From Tubiluchus corallicola (Eukaryota > Priapulida > Priapulimorpha > Priapulimorphida > Tubiluchidae), in the NCBI GenBank assembly GCA_030141605.1, contig JAQGDQ010002390.1:1-64000 (forward strand): 64,000 bases of DNA, written 5' to 3'. The number at the start of each line of letters is the position of its first letter. Positions within the stretch are counted from its first letter, which is position 1. This document shows, piece by piece, positions 18,453 through 29,425 of the stretch. The position numbers were made by a program, and so were the translations under genes. Below the pieces are notes generated by a model. It was not told where the DNA came from. It did no database searches and worked only from the letters and a program-made list of their open reading frames with translations.

Positions 18453-20825
18453 ATGCCCAGAACTAAAACACAAAAACCAAAAAAAATAATCCCCAACAAA
18501 CTAAAAGTCGCCTTAAAGCATTATGGGTTTTACCTCTTTTGTTTTCTCATCACTCTAAGCGCTATCCCCTTGTTTCTCATACTCTTCAGCTATAACGCAA
18601 GCGACCCTTCCCTCAACCAGTCCGCGCCATGGAGCCCGGAAAATATCCTCGGGCAAATCGGCGCAACAACAGCCGATATCCTCATGCAATATATCGGAAT
18701 AGCGTCTTATTTACTCCCTTTTATCCTCTTTACATGGGGATATGAAGGGCTCTTTCTTTCCAAAACACTCAAAAATATCCTCCATTCCATAAAATACCTC
18801 CCCTTCGCCCTCATCAGCTTCAGCGGTCTATGCTCCATCTTCACACCCCAGCAAAGCGCATGGAACGACATCCCCACAGGAATAGGCGGATTCCTAGGAA
18901 TGATGACCTTGCGCATAACAAAGCGACTCTCAGCATTCCTCTCACCAGAATATACAGAGATCACCAGCTTTATCGCCCTGCTGACCCTTTCTCTTATTTT
19001 TATTGTCGCAACCTTCGGACTTCCCCTGAAACAATGGCGCGCCATCCTGAAATTCCTCTGGAAAACACTCATCCTGATATATCGGGTGATCACTTTCCCC
19101 TTTACATTCTTTACCTTAAAAAGTAAAAACATACCCCCAAAGAATGACACCCATAAAGAAAAAACACACACCCTGACAGCTGAACCACAAGAGGACACAA
19201 AAAAAACATCGCTCTTTTTCCCGCAAGCCACACAAGAGGATCAGGAAATCCCTCCCCAAACAATATCCGCAGAAACAAATAGCGCTTCCTGCGCGGAAAA
19301 AACAGAAGCCGCCGCCTCTCCCTATAAACGCCCTTCTTTAACGCTTTTGCACACTCCATCCCTAGAGCAGCAGACACGCTATACAGTCAATAAAGATAGC
19401 CTGCAGCAAACCGCTCAGCAGCTTGAAAATGTCCTCGCCGACTTTAAAGTCGAGGGAAAAATCGTCCAGATACATCCCGGCCCAATCGTAACTCTCTTTG
19501 AACTCGAGCCCGCCCCAGGAACCAAAACCTCCCGAGTTGTCTCCCTAGCAGACGATATCGCGCGCTCCATGAGCGCCATCTCTGTCCGAGTGGCGATCGT
19601 CCCTGGGCGAAACGTCATCGGAATCGAACTCCCTAACCAACAGCGCCAAACCGTCTGGCTACGCGATATCCTAGAATCAACCGCATGGCAGGAAACAAAA
19701 GACTCCCTCTCTCTCGCCCTCGGAAAAGATATCGGCGGCTCCCCAGTCATAACAGACCTGACACAAATGCCTCACCTGCTTGTCGCAGGAACAACCGGCT
19801 CGGGAAAATCCGTCGCTATCAATACCATGATCCTCTCCCTCCTCTACCGACTTTCCCCAGAACAATGCCGCATGATCATGATCGATCCCAAAATGCTGGA
19901 GCTTTCCGTCTATGAAGGAATCCCCCATCTTCTCTCCCCTGTCGTAACACAACCGGAAAAAGCCGTCAAAGCCCTAAGATGGAGCGTCCGAGAAATGGAA
20001 GAGCGATACCAAATGATGGCACTCTTAGGCGTGCGAAACATCACCGGATACAACCAGAAAATACACCATGCCCTGAAAACAGGCGAGGTCTTCGAGCGAA
20101 CAATACAAACCGGCTACGATACTCAGGGGCAACCCCTCTACGAAAAACAACCCCTCCCTATGAAAAAACTCCCCTACATCGTCATTATTATAGACGAAAT
20201 GGCCGACCTGATGCTTGTCGCCGGAAAAGAAATCGAAGCCACCGTACAACGCCTCGCTCAAATGGCACGTGCCGCCGGAATACACCTCATTATGGCAACA
20301 CAAAGACCATCCGTCGACGTCATAACCGGAACCATTAAAGCAAACTTCCCCACGCGAATCAGCTTCCAAGTCACATCAAAAATCGACAGCAGAACAATCC
20401 TCGGAGAACAAGGCGCAGAACAACTTCTAGGGCAAGGCGATATGCTCTATATGCCCGGAGGAAACAGAATCTTCCGCGTACACGGCCCGTTCGTCTCTGA
20501 CCAAGAAGTCGATAAAATCGTCCAAAATCTCAAAACAACAGAACAACCCGACTATCTAGAAGCCATCACACAAGACGACGACTCCGCAAGTAATAATATC
20601 TCCTACGCAGGCGGAAATACATCCAAAGAAGACGAGCTGTACGATAAAGCCGTCGCCATCGTCATACAGGAAAATAAAGCCTCAACAAGCTTTATTCAAC
20701 GACATCTCCAAATCGGATATAACCGCGCCGCACGCATAATCGATAAAATGGAAGCCGAAAATATCATCAGTAAAGCAGACCATGTCGGTAGACGAAAAGT
20801 CCTCCCCTCTTCGGAAAGAAATTGA
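18453..20825 (+). CDS. ftsK: DNA translocase FtsK
   Basis: Septal DNA pump that clears chromosomes at division and activates XerCD at dif. The 790 residues have an N-terminal membrane region (four segments within about 25-195), a short polar linker (about 215-320) and the motor. The motor's alpha/beta parts include the FtsK marker GPIVTLFELEPAPGTK, then Walker A VAGTTGSGKSVAINTM near residue 450 and Walker B YIVIIIDEMADLM. The C-terminal winged-helix gamma domain (SFIQRHLQIGYNRAARIID) binds KOPS-type sites. The linker is much shorter than in E. coli, as usual in alphaproteobacteria. Confidence 0.96.
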   Translation: MPRTKTQKPKKIIPNKLKVALKHYGFYLFCFLITLSAIPLFLILFSYNASDPSLNQSAPWSPENILGQIGATTADILMQYIGIASYLLPFILFTWGYEGLFLSKTLKNILHSIKYLPFALISFSGLCSIFTPQQSAWNDIPTGIGGFLGMMTLRITKRLSAFLSPEYTEITSFIALLTLSLIFIVATFGLPLKQWRAILKFLWKTLILIYRVITFPFTFFTLKSKNIPPKNDTHKEKTHTLTAEPQEDTKKTSLFFPQATQEDQEIPPQTISAETNSASCAEKTEAAASPYKRPSLTLLHTPSLEQQTRYTVNKDSLQQTAQQLENVLADFKVEGKIVQIHPGPIVTLFELEPAPGTKTSRVVSLADDIARSMSAISVRVAIVPGRNVIGIELPNQQRQTVWLRDILESTAWQETKDSLSLALGKDIGGSPVITDLTQMPHLLVAGTTGSGKSVAINTMILSLLYRLSPEQCRMIMIDPKMLELSVYEGIPHLLSPVVTQPEKAVKALRWSVREMEERYQMMALLGVRNITGYNQKIHHALKTGEVFERTIQTGYDTQGQPLYEKQPLPMKKLPYIVIIIDEMADLMLVAGKEIEATVQRLAQMARAAGIHLIMATQRPSVDVITGTIKANFPTRISFQVTSKIDSRTILGEQGAEQLLGQGDMLYMPGGNRIFRVHGPFVSDQEVDKIVQNLKTTEQPDYLEAITQDDDSASNNISYAGGNTSKEDELYDKAVAIVIQENKASTSFIQRHLQIGYNRAARIIDKMEAENIISKADHVGRRKVLPSSERN

Positions 20826-20849
20826 CAGATCGACAAAACCCACGCAAAA

Positions 20850-20875
20850 CGCGCTCGTAAAATAAAACGAGCGCG
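20850..20875. terminator. Hairpin between convergent ftsK and EF-G-like genes
   Basis: A perfect 9-bp G/C-rich stem (CGCGCTCGT against ACGAGCGCG) with an 8-base A/T loop lies 25 bases after the ftsK stop and about 75 bases past the facing gene's stop. There is no long T-tract on either side, so it may work as a pause or Rho-assisted end in both directions. Confidence 0.55.
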
Positions 20876-20951
20876 CTATCCATATCCATAAATCCAACAA
20901 AGCAACACGCCTAAAAAATTAAATGCGCAGCCCTTGCCCTAATACCTGTAA

Positions 20952-22973
20952 TCAAGCTTCCTTCAGCTGCTTATGACGCGCGCTAATCACATTGTCCGCA
21001 TCACGACCAACAAGCTCCTGAAGCCGATTATAACGATATGTATAAGTTCCAACCCCTAACGTCAATGAACGAATCTCGTTGATCAAATCATGGGTCTCCG
21101 ACTGAGGAATATAAGCGGAAACTTCATCCCAACTCCGCCAGCCTTCTCGCTTGTCAAAGCCCAAAACCTGACCTCGACGACCTGTAATCACACGCTGAAT
21201 CTTCGAGGTAAATTCCGCAGGAACATAAATCTGAACCTCTAAAATAGGCTCCAGCAAAATCGGCTTGCATTTAGGCAAACCCTCCCGCATCGCAAGAGAA
21301 CCCGCTATCTTAAAAGCCATCTCGGAACTATCAACCGCGTGAAACTTACCGTCCCGTAAAATCACTTCCACATCAATAACAGGAAAACCAAGCGGACCAC
21401 ACAAAAGCGCATCCCGAACACCCATCTCAACCGCCGGAATATATTGCGACGGAACAACACCCCCGCTGATCGTATCACTGAAAACAATCCCTTCCCCACG
21501 CGATAAAGGAACGATATCAACAACAATATCCGCAAACTGACCATGACCACCACTTTGCTTCTTATGACGCGCATGCTGGTTAACCGTCTTGCCAACCGTC
21601 TCCTTATAAGGAACAGACGGAACCGTCGTCGATACCTCCAGACCAAAACGAGCCCGTAAACGATCCGCAACAATCTGTAAATGCATATCACCCTGACCTT
21701 CTATCAGTAGCTCTCCGGCATCCTGATCAGAACGAACATTTAATGAACTGTCCTCTTCCACAATTTTCGCTAAAGCAGTCCCCAGCTTAACCTCATCATC
21801 CCGCTTGATCGCCCGAACAGCCAACGCATAAAGCGGCTTAAGCGGCGGCGGAAACGCTAGATCAAAAGAACCACGCTCCACTAACGTCTGCCCCGTAACA
21901 ACCTCATCCAAACGACTAAACGCAACAACAGACCCACTAGGCGCCGCCTTTACTTTCTCCTGCTTGTTGCCAAAAAGACTCAAGATCGTGCTAATCCGAT
22001 TGCCCGATAAACTCATCCCTTCTTCCATGGTGCCGCCAAAAATACGCGAAATCGCCATCTTGCCACCATGAACAGAATATAATGTCTTGAAAATAGGTGC
22101 GTAAATACCATTGTCCTCCTGAAGCTCCAAACGAGAAAAAGTCTTCGTGCAATCCGGCGACTCATGACGTAACGCCTTTAACAAACGCCAAACCCCATTC
22201 CCATTCTCCGCAGAACCAAAAAATACCGGCACCAAAAACGCATCCTGAAGCGCCTGCGTCACATGCTTGTAAATCTCATCAGACGCCGGAATTGTATCCT
22301 CTAAAAGCTGCTCTAAAAGAACATCATCATAATCCGCAACAGTCTCTAAAAGCTCTGTACGCGCCTCTTGCTCCCGATCAATAGAAAGCGCCGGAATCTG
22401 AACCAAGGAAGCTGGCTTATCCTGCTCCCACTGCCACGCCCGCTCGCTAACTAAATCAATATGACCAACAATATTCTCCTCTTCCCGTAAAGGAATACTC
22501 CGCAAAATCAACGGTAAAGAAGATGTCTCCTGCAAAACCTCAAAAGCCTCCCGAACACTCGCATTTAAAACATCCATCCGATTGATAAAAACCATATGAG
22601 GAATTTTATGGTGCTCTAAAAAACGGAAAATAGGCTCCAGAACAATAATCTTGCGATCGTCCGGCTCGCAAACAACAACAACAATATCAGAAATCAACAT
22701 CGCATTATAACTATCCTGCAATAACTCTACAGAACCAGGACAGTCAATAACACACCAAGGATCCCCAAGATACTCAAAAGAAGCAATGTTCATCTCCGTG
22801 CTCATCCCACGTGAGCGCGCCTCTAAACTACTGTCACCAACCGTGTTGCCAGCATCAATCGACCCTTTGCGGCTAATCGCACCCGCATGAAACAACATCG
22901 TCTCCATAAGTGTCGTTTTTCCACTCATATAAGACCCAACAAGTGTAACAAGACGCGGAACTTTATGACTCAT
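20952..22973 (-). CDS. Elongation factor G-like protein (divergent translational GTPase)
   Basis: 673-residue paralogue of EF-G with all five domains in order, but a divergent G domain. G1 is GSYMSGKTTL, G3 is DCPGSVELL where canonical EF-G has DTPGHVDF, and G4 is NRMD. The histidine that in EF-G and EF-Tu drives GTP hydrolysis is replaced by serine. Domain IV is present (HARHKKQSGGHGQFADIV) and domain V ends near LGVGTYTYRYNRLQ. Related EF-G-like proteins exist in many alphaproteobacteria with unclear function, possibly ribosome rescue, recycling or stress. It is not a substitute for fusA, which is not in this window. Confidence 0.9.
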   Translation of the reverse strand: MSHKVPRLVTLVGSYMSGKTTLMETMLFHAGAISRKGSIDAGNTVGDSSLEARSRGMSTEMNIASFEYLGDPWCVIDCPGSVELLQDSYNAMLISDIVVVVCEPDDRKIIVLEPIFRFLEHHKIPHMVFINRMDVLNASVREAFEVLQETSSLPLILRSIPLREEENIVGHIDLVSERAWQWEQDKPASLVQIPALSIDREQEARTELLETVADYDDVLLEQLLEDTIPASDEIYKHVTQALQDAFLVPVFFGSAENGNGVWRLLKALRHESPDCTKTFSRLELQEDNGIYAPIFKTLYSVHGGKMAISRIFGGTMEEGMSLSGNRISTILSLFGNKQEKVKAAPSGSVVAFSRLDEVVTGQTLVERGSFDLAFPPPLKPLYALAVRAIKRDDEVKLGTALAKIVEEDSSLNVRSDQDAGELLIEGQGDMHLQIVADRLRARFGLEVSTTVPSVPYKETVGKTVNQHARHKKQSGGHGQFADIVVDIVPLSRGEGIVFSDTISGGVVPSQYIPAVEMGVRDALLCGPLGFPVIDVEVILRDGKFHAVDSSEMAFKIAGSLAMREGLPKCKPILLEPILEVQIYVPAEFTSKIQRVITGRRGQVLGFDKREGWRSWDEVSAYIPQSETHDLINEIRSLTLGVGTYTYRYNRLQELVGRDADNVISARHKQLKEA

Positions 22974-23086
22974 TTATTTTTCTCCCCTTAAATTATTCTA
23001 TTTTTATTGTTTTCTTCACTTCTAAAGCTCTCGTGATACCAACAAGAGCAACACGAAAAAAACAAAAGCAGCTCTTTAAAATGGCT

Positions 23087-23716
23087 TCAATTATGAAATA
23101 ATGAAATAAAATTCCTACGTCGCTGCTTATGCTGCAAAAGCTTCAGTATAATAGCATGGACCCGCTCAGAAAGAAAGCGAAAACTCAACCCTGTAATAAT
23201 CGTAAAATCAGAGCGACAGCGCTTTTCAAAATCACTCAGCTGGTAACGACGGATATTCCGAAATTTCTTCCTGCTCATACCCTCCCGGCGAAGAACACGC
23301 GCACGCTGAGCCAAAAACGGCGTTGAAACAACAAGTGTATAATCACACCAACGATCCATATGAACTTCAAATAATAAAGGAATATCCAAAACAACTAAGG
23401 CACAACGCCGCCTTTGACAGCTTTTGATAAATTCCCAGCATAACCGCTTGACATGAGGATGAATCAATCCTTCCAACAGTCGTAATAAACCCTCATTGGA
23501 AAAAACAATCTCCCCTAAACGCTCCCGGCAAATCACCCCGCCTTCACACGCGTCAGGAAAATACTCAGAAATAGAGCGATAAAGCGCCACATCCGAACGT
23601 AACAAATCATGAACAGCTAAATCCGCGTCAAAAACAGGAACCTTATACCGTAAAAAAACATTGGAAACCGCCGACTTCCCCATTCCAATACTGCCTGTAA
23701 GCCCAAGAATAATCAT
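23087..23716 (-). CDS. coaE: Dephospho-CoA kinase
   Basis: Phosphorylates the 3'-hydroxyl of dephospho-CoA, last step of coenzyme A synthesis. The 209 residues start with the P-loop GLTGSIGMGKSAVSN, then VPVFDADLAVHDLL (catalytic Asp region), LVVLDIPLLFE, and the lid CDYTLVVSTPFLAQRARVLRR. The C-terminus ends in a basic, somewhat extended tail. In many alphaproteobacteria coaE sits beside dnaQ; here dnaQ is about 17 kb away next to trmL. Confidence 0.95.
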   Translation of the reverse strand: MIILGLTGSIGMGKSAVSNVFLRYKVPVFDADLAVHDLLRSDVALYRSISEYFPDACEGGVICRERLGEIVFSNEGLLRLLEGLIHPHVKRLCWEFIKSCQRRRCALVVLDIPLLFEVHMDRWCDYTLVVSTPFLAQRARVLRREGMSRKKFRNIRRYQLSDFEKRCRSDFTIITGLSFRFLSERVHAIILKLLQHKQRRRNFISLFHN

Positions 23717-23782
23717 CTCTATAACCGCCCTTTAAGCATTCTCGCCAGATAAACGCCTCCTTAGAAAACCATAATCAAAATA

Positions 23783-23812
23783 AGCTTAGAGAAAAATAAT
23801 CAATACAGTCAA
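23783..23812 (-). promoter_or_regulatory. Putative sigma-70 promoter of coaE
   Basis: On the minus strand TTGACT (23812-23807) and TAAGCT (23788-23783) are 18 bases apart, about 65 bases upstream of the coaE ATG and between it and the end of the atp operon. Confidence 0.4.
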
Positions 23813-23853
23813 TGACTTTCAATATAAAATATAAAAACGCCTACCAAAATCCA

Positions 23854-24267
23854 TCAGTAAGGAGAGGCCTCCCTTAAAGCCTCCAAAATATTCCGCTCAA
23901 AAAGAACACGCCGCTGCGCGGCTTCCTTCTCGGATTCCGACGCCTGATCCAACGCCTCTTGAGCCGAATCAATCCGTAGCTGAACATCCGATTCCGAAAG
24001 ATCACGCAACGATAAACCCGATTCCGTAATGACAACAACAGAATCCGACATGATCGTCGCGATACCCCCATCAATAAAATAACGATCCACAACAACAGAA
24101 TCAGAAAAAATATACACAATACCACGCTTAAGAGAAACAACCATCGCCGCATGAGACGGCATAACACCAATATCACCCTCTATCGACGGAATAATCACCA
24201 TCGACCCTTCCGAAGAAGCAAGCGCTTGCTGCGGCTCTACAATTTCATACCGTAATGTTTCCGCCAT
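23854..24267 (-). CDS. atpC: ATP synthase F1 subunit epsilon
   Basis: Central-stalk subunit that couples rotation and can inhibit ATP hydrolysis. 137 residues. An N-terminal beta-sandwich (about 1-85) carries the typical IPSIEGDIGVMPSHAAMVVSLKRG, and a C-terminal helical hairpin (about 88-135) is rich in Glu and Ala. Last gene of the atpHAGDC operon, 33 bases after atpD, the usual alphaproteobacterial F1 cluster. The F0 genes are not in this window, as is normal for that class. Confidence 0.95.
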   Translation of the reverse strand: MAETLRYEIVEPQQALASSEGSMVIIPSIEGDIGVMPSHAAMVVSLKRGIVYIFSDSVVVDRYFIDGGIATIMSDSVVVITESGLSLRDLSESDVQLRIDSAQEALDQASESEKEAAQRRVLFERNILEALREASPY

Positions 24268-24300
24268 CTGTTCCCCCTCCTTAAAATTTCCAGCCCTGCC

Positions 24301-25740
<1,440 letters not shown>

Positions 25741-25760
25741 TTAATTCATCTTCCACAAAA

Positions 25761-26693
25761 TCATAACGCTTCCGCACCAGAAATAATCTCTATAAGCTCC
25801 TTCGTAATATGAGCCTGGCGCAAACGATTATACGTTAATGTCAACTTACCAATCATTTCTTCCGCATTCCGCGTCGCACTGTCCATAGCCGTCATACGCG
25901 CGCCCTGCTCGGAAGCGTAGCTTTCCGACAAATAATAATATATTCGAACAGTCACATATAAAGGAAACACAACCGCAAGCGCAGCCTCTAAAGACGGCTC
26001 AACAGCATATAAAACACCCGCGTCTCCCTCCTTAGAGAAAGACTCCGAAGCCTCTCCTTCCAAAGACGTCGCCAAATCCGAAGAAGTCGAAAAAGGCAAC
26101 AGCTGCTCCAACGTAGCGCGCTGATTAACCGCAGAGAAAAAACGCGTGAAAATAACCTCACAACAATCAAACTTCCCCTGTTGAAAATAATCCTGAAGCA
26201 AATAAGAAATATTACGCGCGGAAGCAAAGTTAACAGATCGCTTCTGCATAACCTCCTGCGGAAGCGCTTCCTGCAACTCCTCCATAATCAACGGACCAAA
26301 ATGGCGCCTCAGCGAAACTAACCCCTTGCGGCCAATACATAAAAGAGAAACCTCTTTCCCCGACTCCATCAATTGCTCAATACGCCTGCGAGCGGAACGA
26401 ATGACATTCCCATTAAAACCACCACAAAGACCACGCTCAGAAGTCATAACAATCAATAATGTCTTTTCTCCACGAGCCTCACCTAAAAACGCCGGAAACT
26501 CACCTAAAGAAGAGAGTTCAGACAAAAGACAACGAACCGTCTCATCCATCCGCTTGACAGAAGAATGCGACAAAGCCGCTGAATGCTGCGCGTGCCGCAA
26601 ACGCGTCGCCGCTATCATCTTCATCGCAGAGGTAATCTTACATGTCGACTGAACACTCGATATACGCGTCCGAAGCTCTTTTAAATTCGCCAT
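25761..26693 (-). CDS. atpG: ATP synthase F1 subunit gamma
   Basis: Rotating central shaft of F1. 310 residues, about 20 longer than the common length. The N-terminal helix contains LRTRISSVQSTCKITSAMKMIAATRLRHAQ, the C-terminal helix MTAMDSATRNAEEMIGKLTLTYNRLRQAHITKELIEI, and the middle Rossmann-like part MTSERGLCGGFNGNV. The extra length is in an acidic, serine-rich stretch around residues 195-235. It is 23 bases after atpA in the operon. Confidence 0.97.
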   Translation of the reverse strand: MANLKELRTRISSVQSTCKITSAMKMIAATRLRHAQHSAALSHSSVKRMDETVRCLLSELSSLGEFPAFLGEARGEKTLLIVMTSERGLCGGFNGNVIRSARRRIEQLMESGKEVSLLCIGRKGLVSLRRHFGPLIMEELQEALPQEVMQKRSVNFASARNISYLLQDYFQQGKFDCCEVIFTRFFSAVNQRATLEQLLPFSTSSDLATSLEGEASESFSKEGDAGVLYAVEPSLEAALAVVFPLYVTVRIYYYLSESYASEQGARMTAMDSATRNAEEMIGKLTLTYNRLRQAHITKELIEIISGAEAL

Positions 26694-26716
26694 CTTACGA
26701 CAACCTTTTTCCTCTG

Positions 26717-28279
26717 TTAGCCTAAATTGCTCGCGCGCTCATTAATAAACGACTGTGTAAACGTCTCTAAATAGGCGTGGATCGCCTTCTCTAACTCTTC
26801 CGATAAATCTTTCTCACGCGCTATGGATTCCAAAAGAGAGCGCCCCGCATCCTCGCTCCGTATCCGCTCCAGCAAAGCCTCCTCATAACGCGAAACATCC
26901 TCCACCGAAACACCATCAAGATACCCATGAATCCCCGCAAAAAGAACAATAACCTGCTCCTCTACTGAATAAGGCATATATTGATCCTGCTTCAAAATTT
27001 CCGTCAAACGCGCACCCCGATCCAATAAACGACGAGTCGACGGATCAAGATCCGACGCAAACTGCGAAAAAGCCTCCATCTCACGATATTGCGCCAACTC
27101 CAGCTTGATAGAACCCGCAACCTTCTTCATCGCCTTAACCTGCGCCGCTGAGCCAACACGACTCACCGAAATACCAACGTTCACGGCAGGGCGAATCCCC
27201 TTATGAAATAAATCCGTCTCAAGAAAAATCTGACCATCCGTAATCGAAATAACATTCGTCGGAATATACGCCGAAACATCACTCGCCTGTGTCTCAATAA
27301 CCGGCATCGCCGTCAACGACCCACCTCCATGCTCGTCATTCATCTTAGCCGCACGCTCCAAAAGACGAGAATGCAAATAAAAAACATCCCCAGGATACGC
27401 CTCACGACCAGGAGGACGACGCAACAATAACGAAACCTGACGATACGCAACCGCCTGCTTGGATAAATCATCATAAAAAATAACCGCATGCATACCATTG
27501 TCCCGGAAATACTCCCCAATAGCACATCCGGAATATGGCGCCAAAAACTGTAACGCCGCCGCCTCGGAAGCCGTCGCGACAACAATACAGCTATAGTCCA
27601 TCGCACCCCTTTCCTCCAGAATATGAACCATCTGCGCAACGGTAGAACGCTTCTGCCCAATCGCAACATAAATACAATATAACTTCTCCGACTCATCCTG
27701 AGCCGCCTCATTAATCGACTTCTGATTCAATATCGTATCAAGAATAAGCGCTGTCTTCCCCGTCTGACGATCCCCAATAATTAACTCCCGCTGGCCACGC
27801 CCTATAGGAATCAACGCGTCAATCGCCTTTACACCCGTCTGAACAGGCTCGTGAACAGAACGACGCGGTATAATACCCGGCGCCTTTGATTCAATCTCAC
27901 GATACTCCGTCGCCTCTATCGGGCCCTTTCCATCCAACGGATTCCCCAACGTATCAACAACACGGCCCAAAAGACCTTTCCCAACAGGAACCTGCATGAT
28001 ACGACCCGTCCGACGAACAATATCTTTCTCCTTTACAAAACGCTCGCCACCAAGAAGAACAACACCAACATTATCCGCCTCAAGATTCAATACAACCCCA
28101 ATAACGTCAGAGCCAAAATCAACCATCTCCCCTAACTGTACATTCTCCAGACCATAAACACGAGCAACACCATCGCCAACAGAGATAACACGACCTGTCT
28201 CTGAAACTTCCGCACTCGTATCAAAGCCCGCAATCTGAGTCTTGAGAATCGAAGAAATCTCCGATGCACGAATATCCAT
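26717..28279 (-). CDS. atpA: ATP synthase F1 subunit alpha
   Basis: Nucleotide-binding, mostly regulatory subunit of the F1 hexamer. 520 residues, against about 510 usual. The P-loop is [15 protein letters not shown] near residue 170, with [18 protein letters not shown] and the signature region [20 protein letters not shown] including the arginine finger. It starts one base after atpH ends. The last residues are slightly diverged ([13 protein letters not shown]). Confidence 0.99.
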   Translation of the reverse strand: MDIRASEISSILKTQIAGFDTSAEVSETGRVISVGDGVARVYGLENVQLGEMVDFGSDVIGVVLNLEADNVGVVLLGGERFVKEKDIVRRTGRIMQVPVGKGLLGRVVDTLGNPLDGKGPIEATEYREIESKAPGIIPRRSVHEPVQTGVKAIDALIPIGRGQRELIIGDRQTGKTALILDTILNQKSINEAAQDESEKLYCIYVAIGQKRSTVAQMVHILEERGAMDYSCIVVATASEAAALQFLAPYSGCAIGEYFRDNGMHAVIFYDDLSKQAVAYRQVSLLLRRPPGREAYPGDVFYLHSRLLERAAKMNDEHGGGSLTAMPVIETQASDVSAYIPTNVISITDGQIFLETDLFHKGIRPAVNVGISVSRVGSAAQVKAMKKVAGSIKLELAQYREMEAFSQFASDLDPSTRRLLDRGARLTEILKQDQYMPYSVEEQVIVLFAGIHGYLDGVSVEDVSRYEEALLERIRSEDAGRSLLESIAREKDLSEELEKAIHAYLETFTQSFINERASNLG

Positions 28280-28280
28280 A

Positions 28281-28841
28281 TTATTTGCTTCCTTTCATAA
28301 CATAACGTAGCCGTTGAAGCTTATTCCGTAAAGAATCATCAATCATCTTAGAGCCAAGAAAAAGAATAAGACCACCCAAAATCTCAGGATCAACATGAGT
28401 CTCCAAAATAATGTCCTTGTCCGCGACATTCCGAAGCCGATTATAAATCGTCTCCTTTTGCTCACGCGTTAACGGAGAGGCTGACACAACATGAATCTCC
28501 TGCTTCCCATCAAACGCAAGATATAAACGACGCCAAAACAATATAACCCCCGGTAAAACCGCCAAACGGCGATTCGTAACCAAAACGAGCAAAAATCGAC
28601 GAACTAATTCGGAAATATGAAAATGATCAACAAGAACAGTGACCATCTGCTCCTGCAACTGAGAGGAAAGAGCACCTGATCGCAAAAAACTGCGAATATC
28701 AGGGCTTAAAGAAATAATCCTATCAAGCGTCTCTAAATCATTCCTGACACTCTCAACTTTATCCTGCTCAACAGTATAATCAAAAAAAGCACGAGCATAA
28801 CGCCTCTCCAGCTCGTTAACAGGTTTTACTCCTGAAAACAC
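28281..28841 (-). CDS. atpH: ATP synthase F1 subunit delta
   Basis: Peripheral-stalk subunit joining F1 to the b subunits. 186 residues starting from GTG at 28841; a strong GAGGAGG lies 8 bases upstream, which decides the start. The N-terminal helical domain starts [20 protein letters not shown], and the C-terminal part has [19 protein letters not shown] and [25 protein letters not shown], the OSCP signature region. First gene of the atp operon. Confidence 0.97.
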   Translation of the reverse strand: MFSGVKPVNELERRYARAFFDYTVEQDKVESVRNDLETLDRIISLSPDIRSFLRSGALSSQLQEQMVTVLVDHFHISELVRRFLLVLVTNRRLAVLPGVILFWRRLYLAFDGKQEIHVVSASPLTREQKETIYNRLRNVADKDIILETHVDPEILGGLILFLGSKMIDDSLRNKLQRLRYVMKGSK

Positions 28842-28888
28842 GAAAAAAACCTCCTCTTTTTTAACTATACAATGACACTAAATACGTT

Positions 28889-28917
28889 TATCTATCATAT
28901 AACAGAAACAGTTGCAA
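28889..28917 (-). promoter_or_regulatory. Putative sigma-70 promoter of the atp operon
   Basis: On the minus strand TTGCAA (28917-28912) and TAGATA (28894-28889) are 17 bases apart, about 48 bases before the atpH GTG. It lies between the tRNA-Leu end and the operon, as expected for the operon's own promoter. Confidence 0.5.
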
Positions 28918-29037
28918 GAAGCAAAAAACTATTTTCTATTACTATAAACAGATCCGCGCCCAAAAAAACAACGCCGCAAACAAAAAAGAAAAGCAACGTT
29001 TAGAGAATACGCTTTTAAAAAAGAAGTAAAATAGAAA

Positions 29038-29053
29038 CTTTAAAAAATTAAAG
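29038..29053 (-). terminator. Weak terminator-like hairpin after tRNA-Leu
   Basis: Eight bases past the tRNA 3' end (minus strand) a CTTTAA/TTAAAG stem with a four-base loop is followed by a T-rich run. All pairs but two are A/T, so it is weak alone. Confidence 0.3.
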
Positions 29054-29060
29054 AGTGAAA

Positions 29061-29145
29061 TGGTAGGCGTGAAGGGACTCGAACCCCCACGGCCTAAGCC
29101 AGTGGCTTTTGAGGCCACCGCGTCTACCTGTTCCGCCACACGCCC
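29061..29145 (-). tRNA. tRNA-Leu (anticodon CAA)
   Basis: An 85-base class II tRNA with a 7-bp acceptor stem (GGGCGTG with CACGCCT), an anticodon stem GTGGC/GCCAC around loop CTCAAAA giving anticodon CAA for UUG codons, a long variable arm, the T-arm GGGGGTTCGAGTCCC, and an encoded CCA end. A perfect TATAAT lies just upstream on the minus strand, though with a weak -35. Confidence 0.95.
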
Positions 29146-29201
29146 ATTAAAACTAGATTATATATCGATTATAAATTGTTCCTATATACCAGCACCCCGT
29201 T

Positions 29202-29239
29202 AAAAAAAAATAAAAGGACGCAATACACGATTACGTCCT
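29202..29239 (-). terminator. Strong Rho-independent terminator downstream of rsmA
   Basis: Minus-strand AGGACGTAAT pairs with ATTGCGTCCT (10 bp, one G-U pair) across a 5-base loop, followed by TTTTA and nine Ts. It lies about 190 bases past the rsmA stop and just before tRNA-Leu, so it ends transcripts arriving from the right. Confidence 0.8.
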
Positions 29240-29329
29240 CCTTGTAAATCTCTGTTTTAAACTAAACACTTATAACAAAAGATTTTTTAAGTTTACATAA
29301 CAAAAGTACAAATTTAGTGAAACACCTTA
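29202..29329 (-). ncRNA. Candidate small RNA between rsmA and tRNA-Leu
   Basis: The 280-base gap between rsmA and tRNA-Leu contains a promoter-like pair and, about 100 bases downstream, a strong intrinsic terminator on the same strand, framing a transcript of about 128 bases. No open frame of useful size lies inside. An AAGGAGG at the 5' side of the terminator stem could bind 16S rRNA or open a 19-codon GTG frame (29228-29169) that runs through the terminator. I do not recognise a known RNA family. It could equally be just the end of rsmA mRNA plus a chance promoter. Confidence 0.35.
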
Positions 29330-29335
29330 AGATTG

Positions 29336-29364
29336 AGATTACTATAAACAATCGATAAAGGCAA
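29336..29364 (-). promoter_or_regulatory. Putative promoter of the candidate small RNA
   Basis: TTGCCT (29364-29359) and TAATCT (29341-29336) stand 17 bases apart on the minus strand, about 60-90 bases after the rsmA stop. No other gene start follows before the terminator at 29239-29202. Confidence 0.4.
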
Positions 29365-29425
29365 GCTTTTTTTCACTTAAATTAAAGTTTTTTCTTCTAT
29401 TAAAATATTATCAATAAAATCACCC

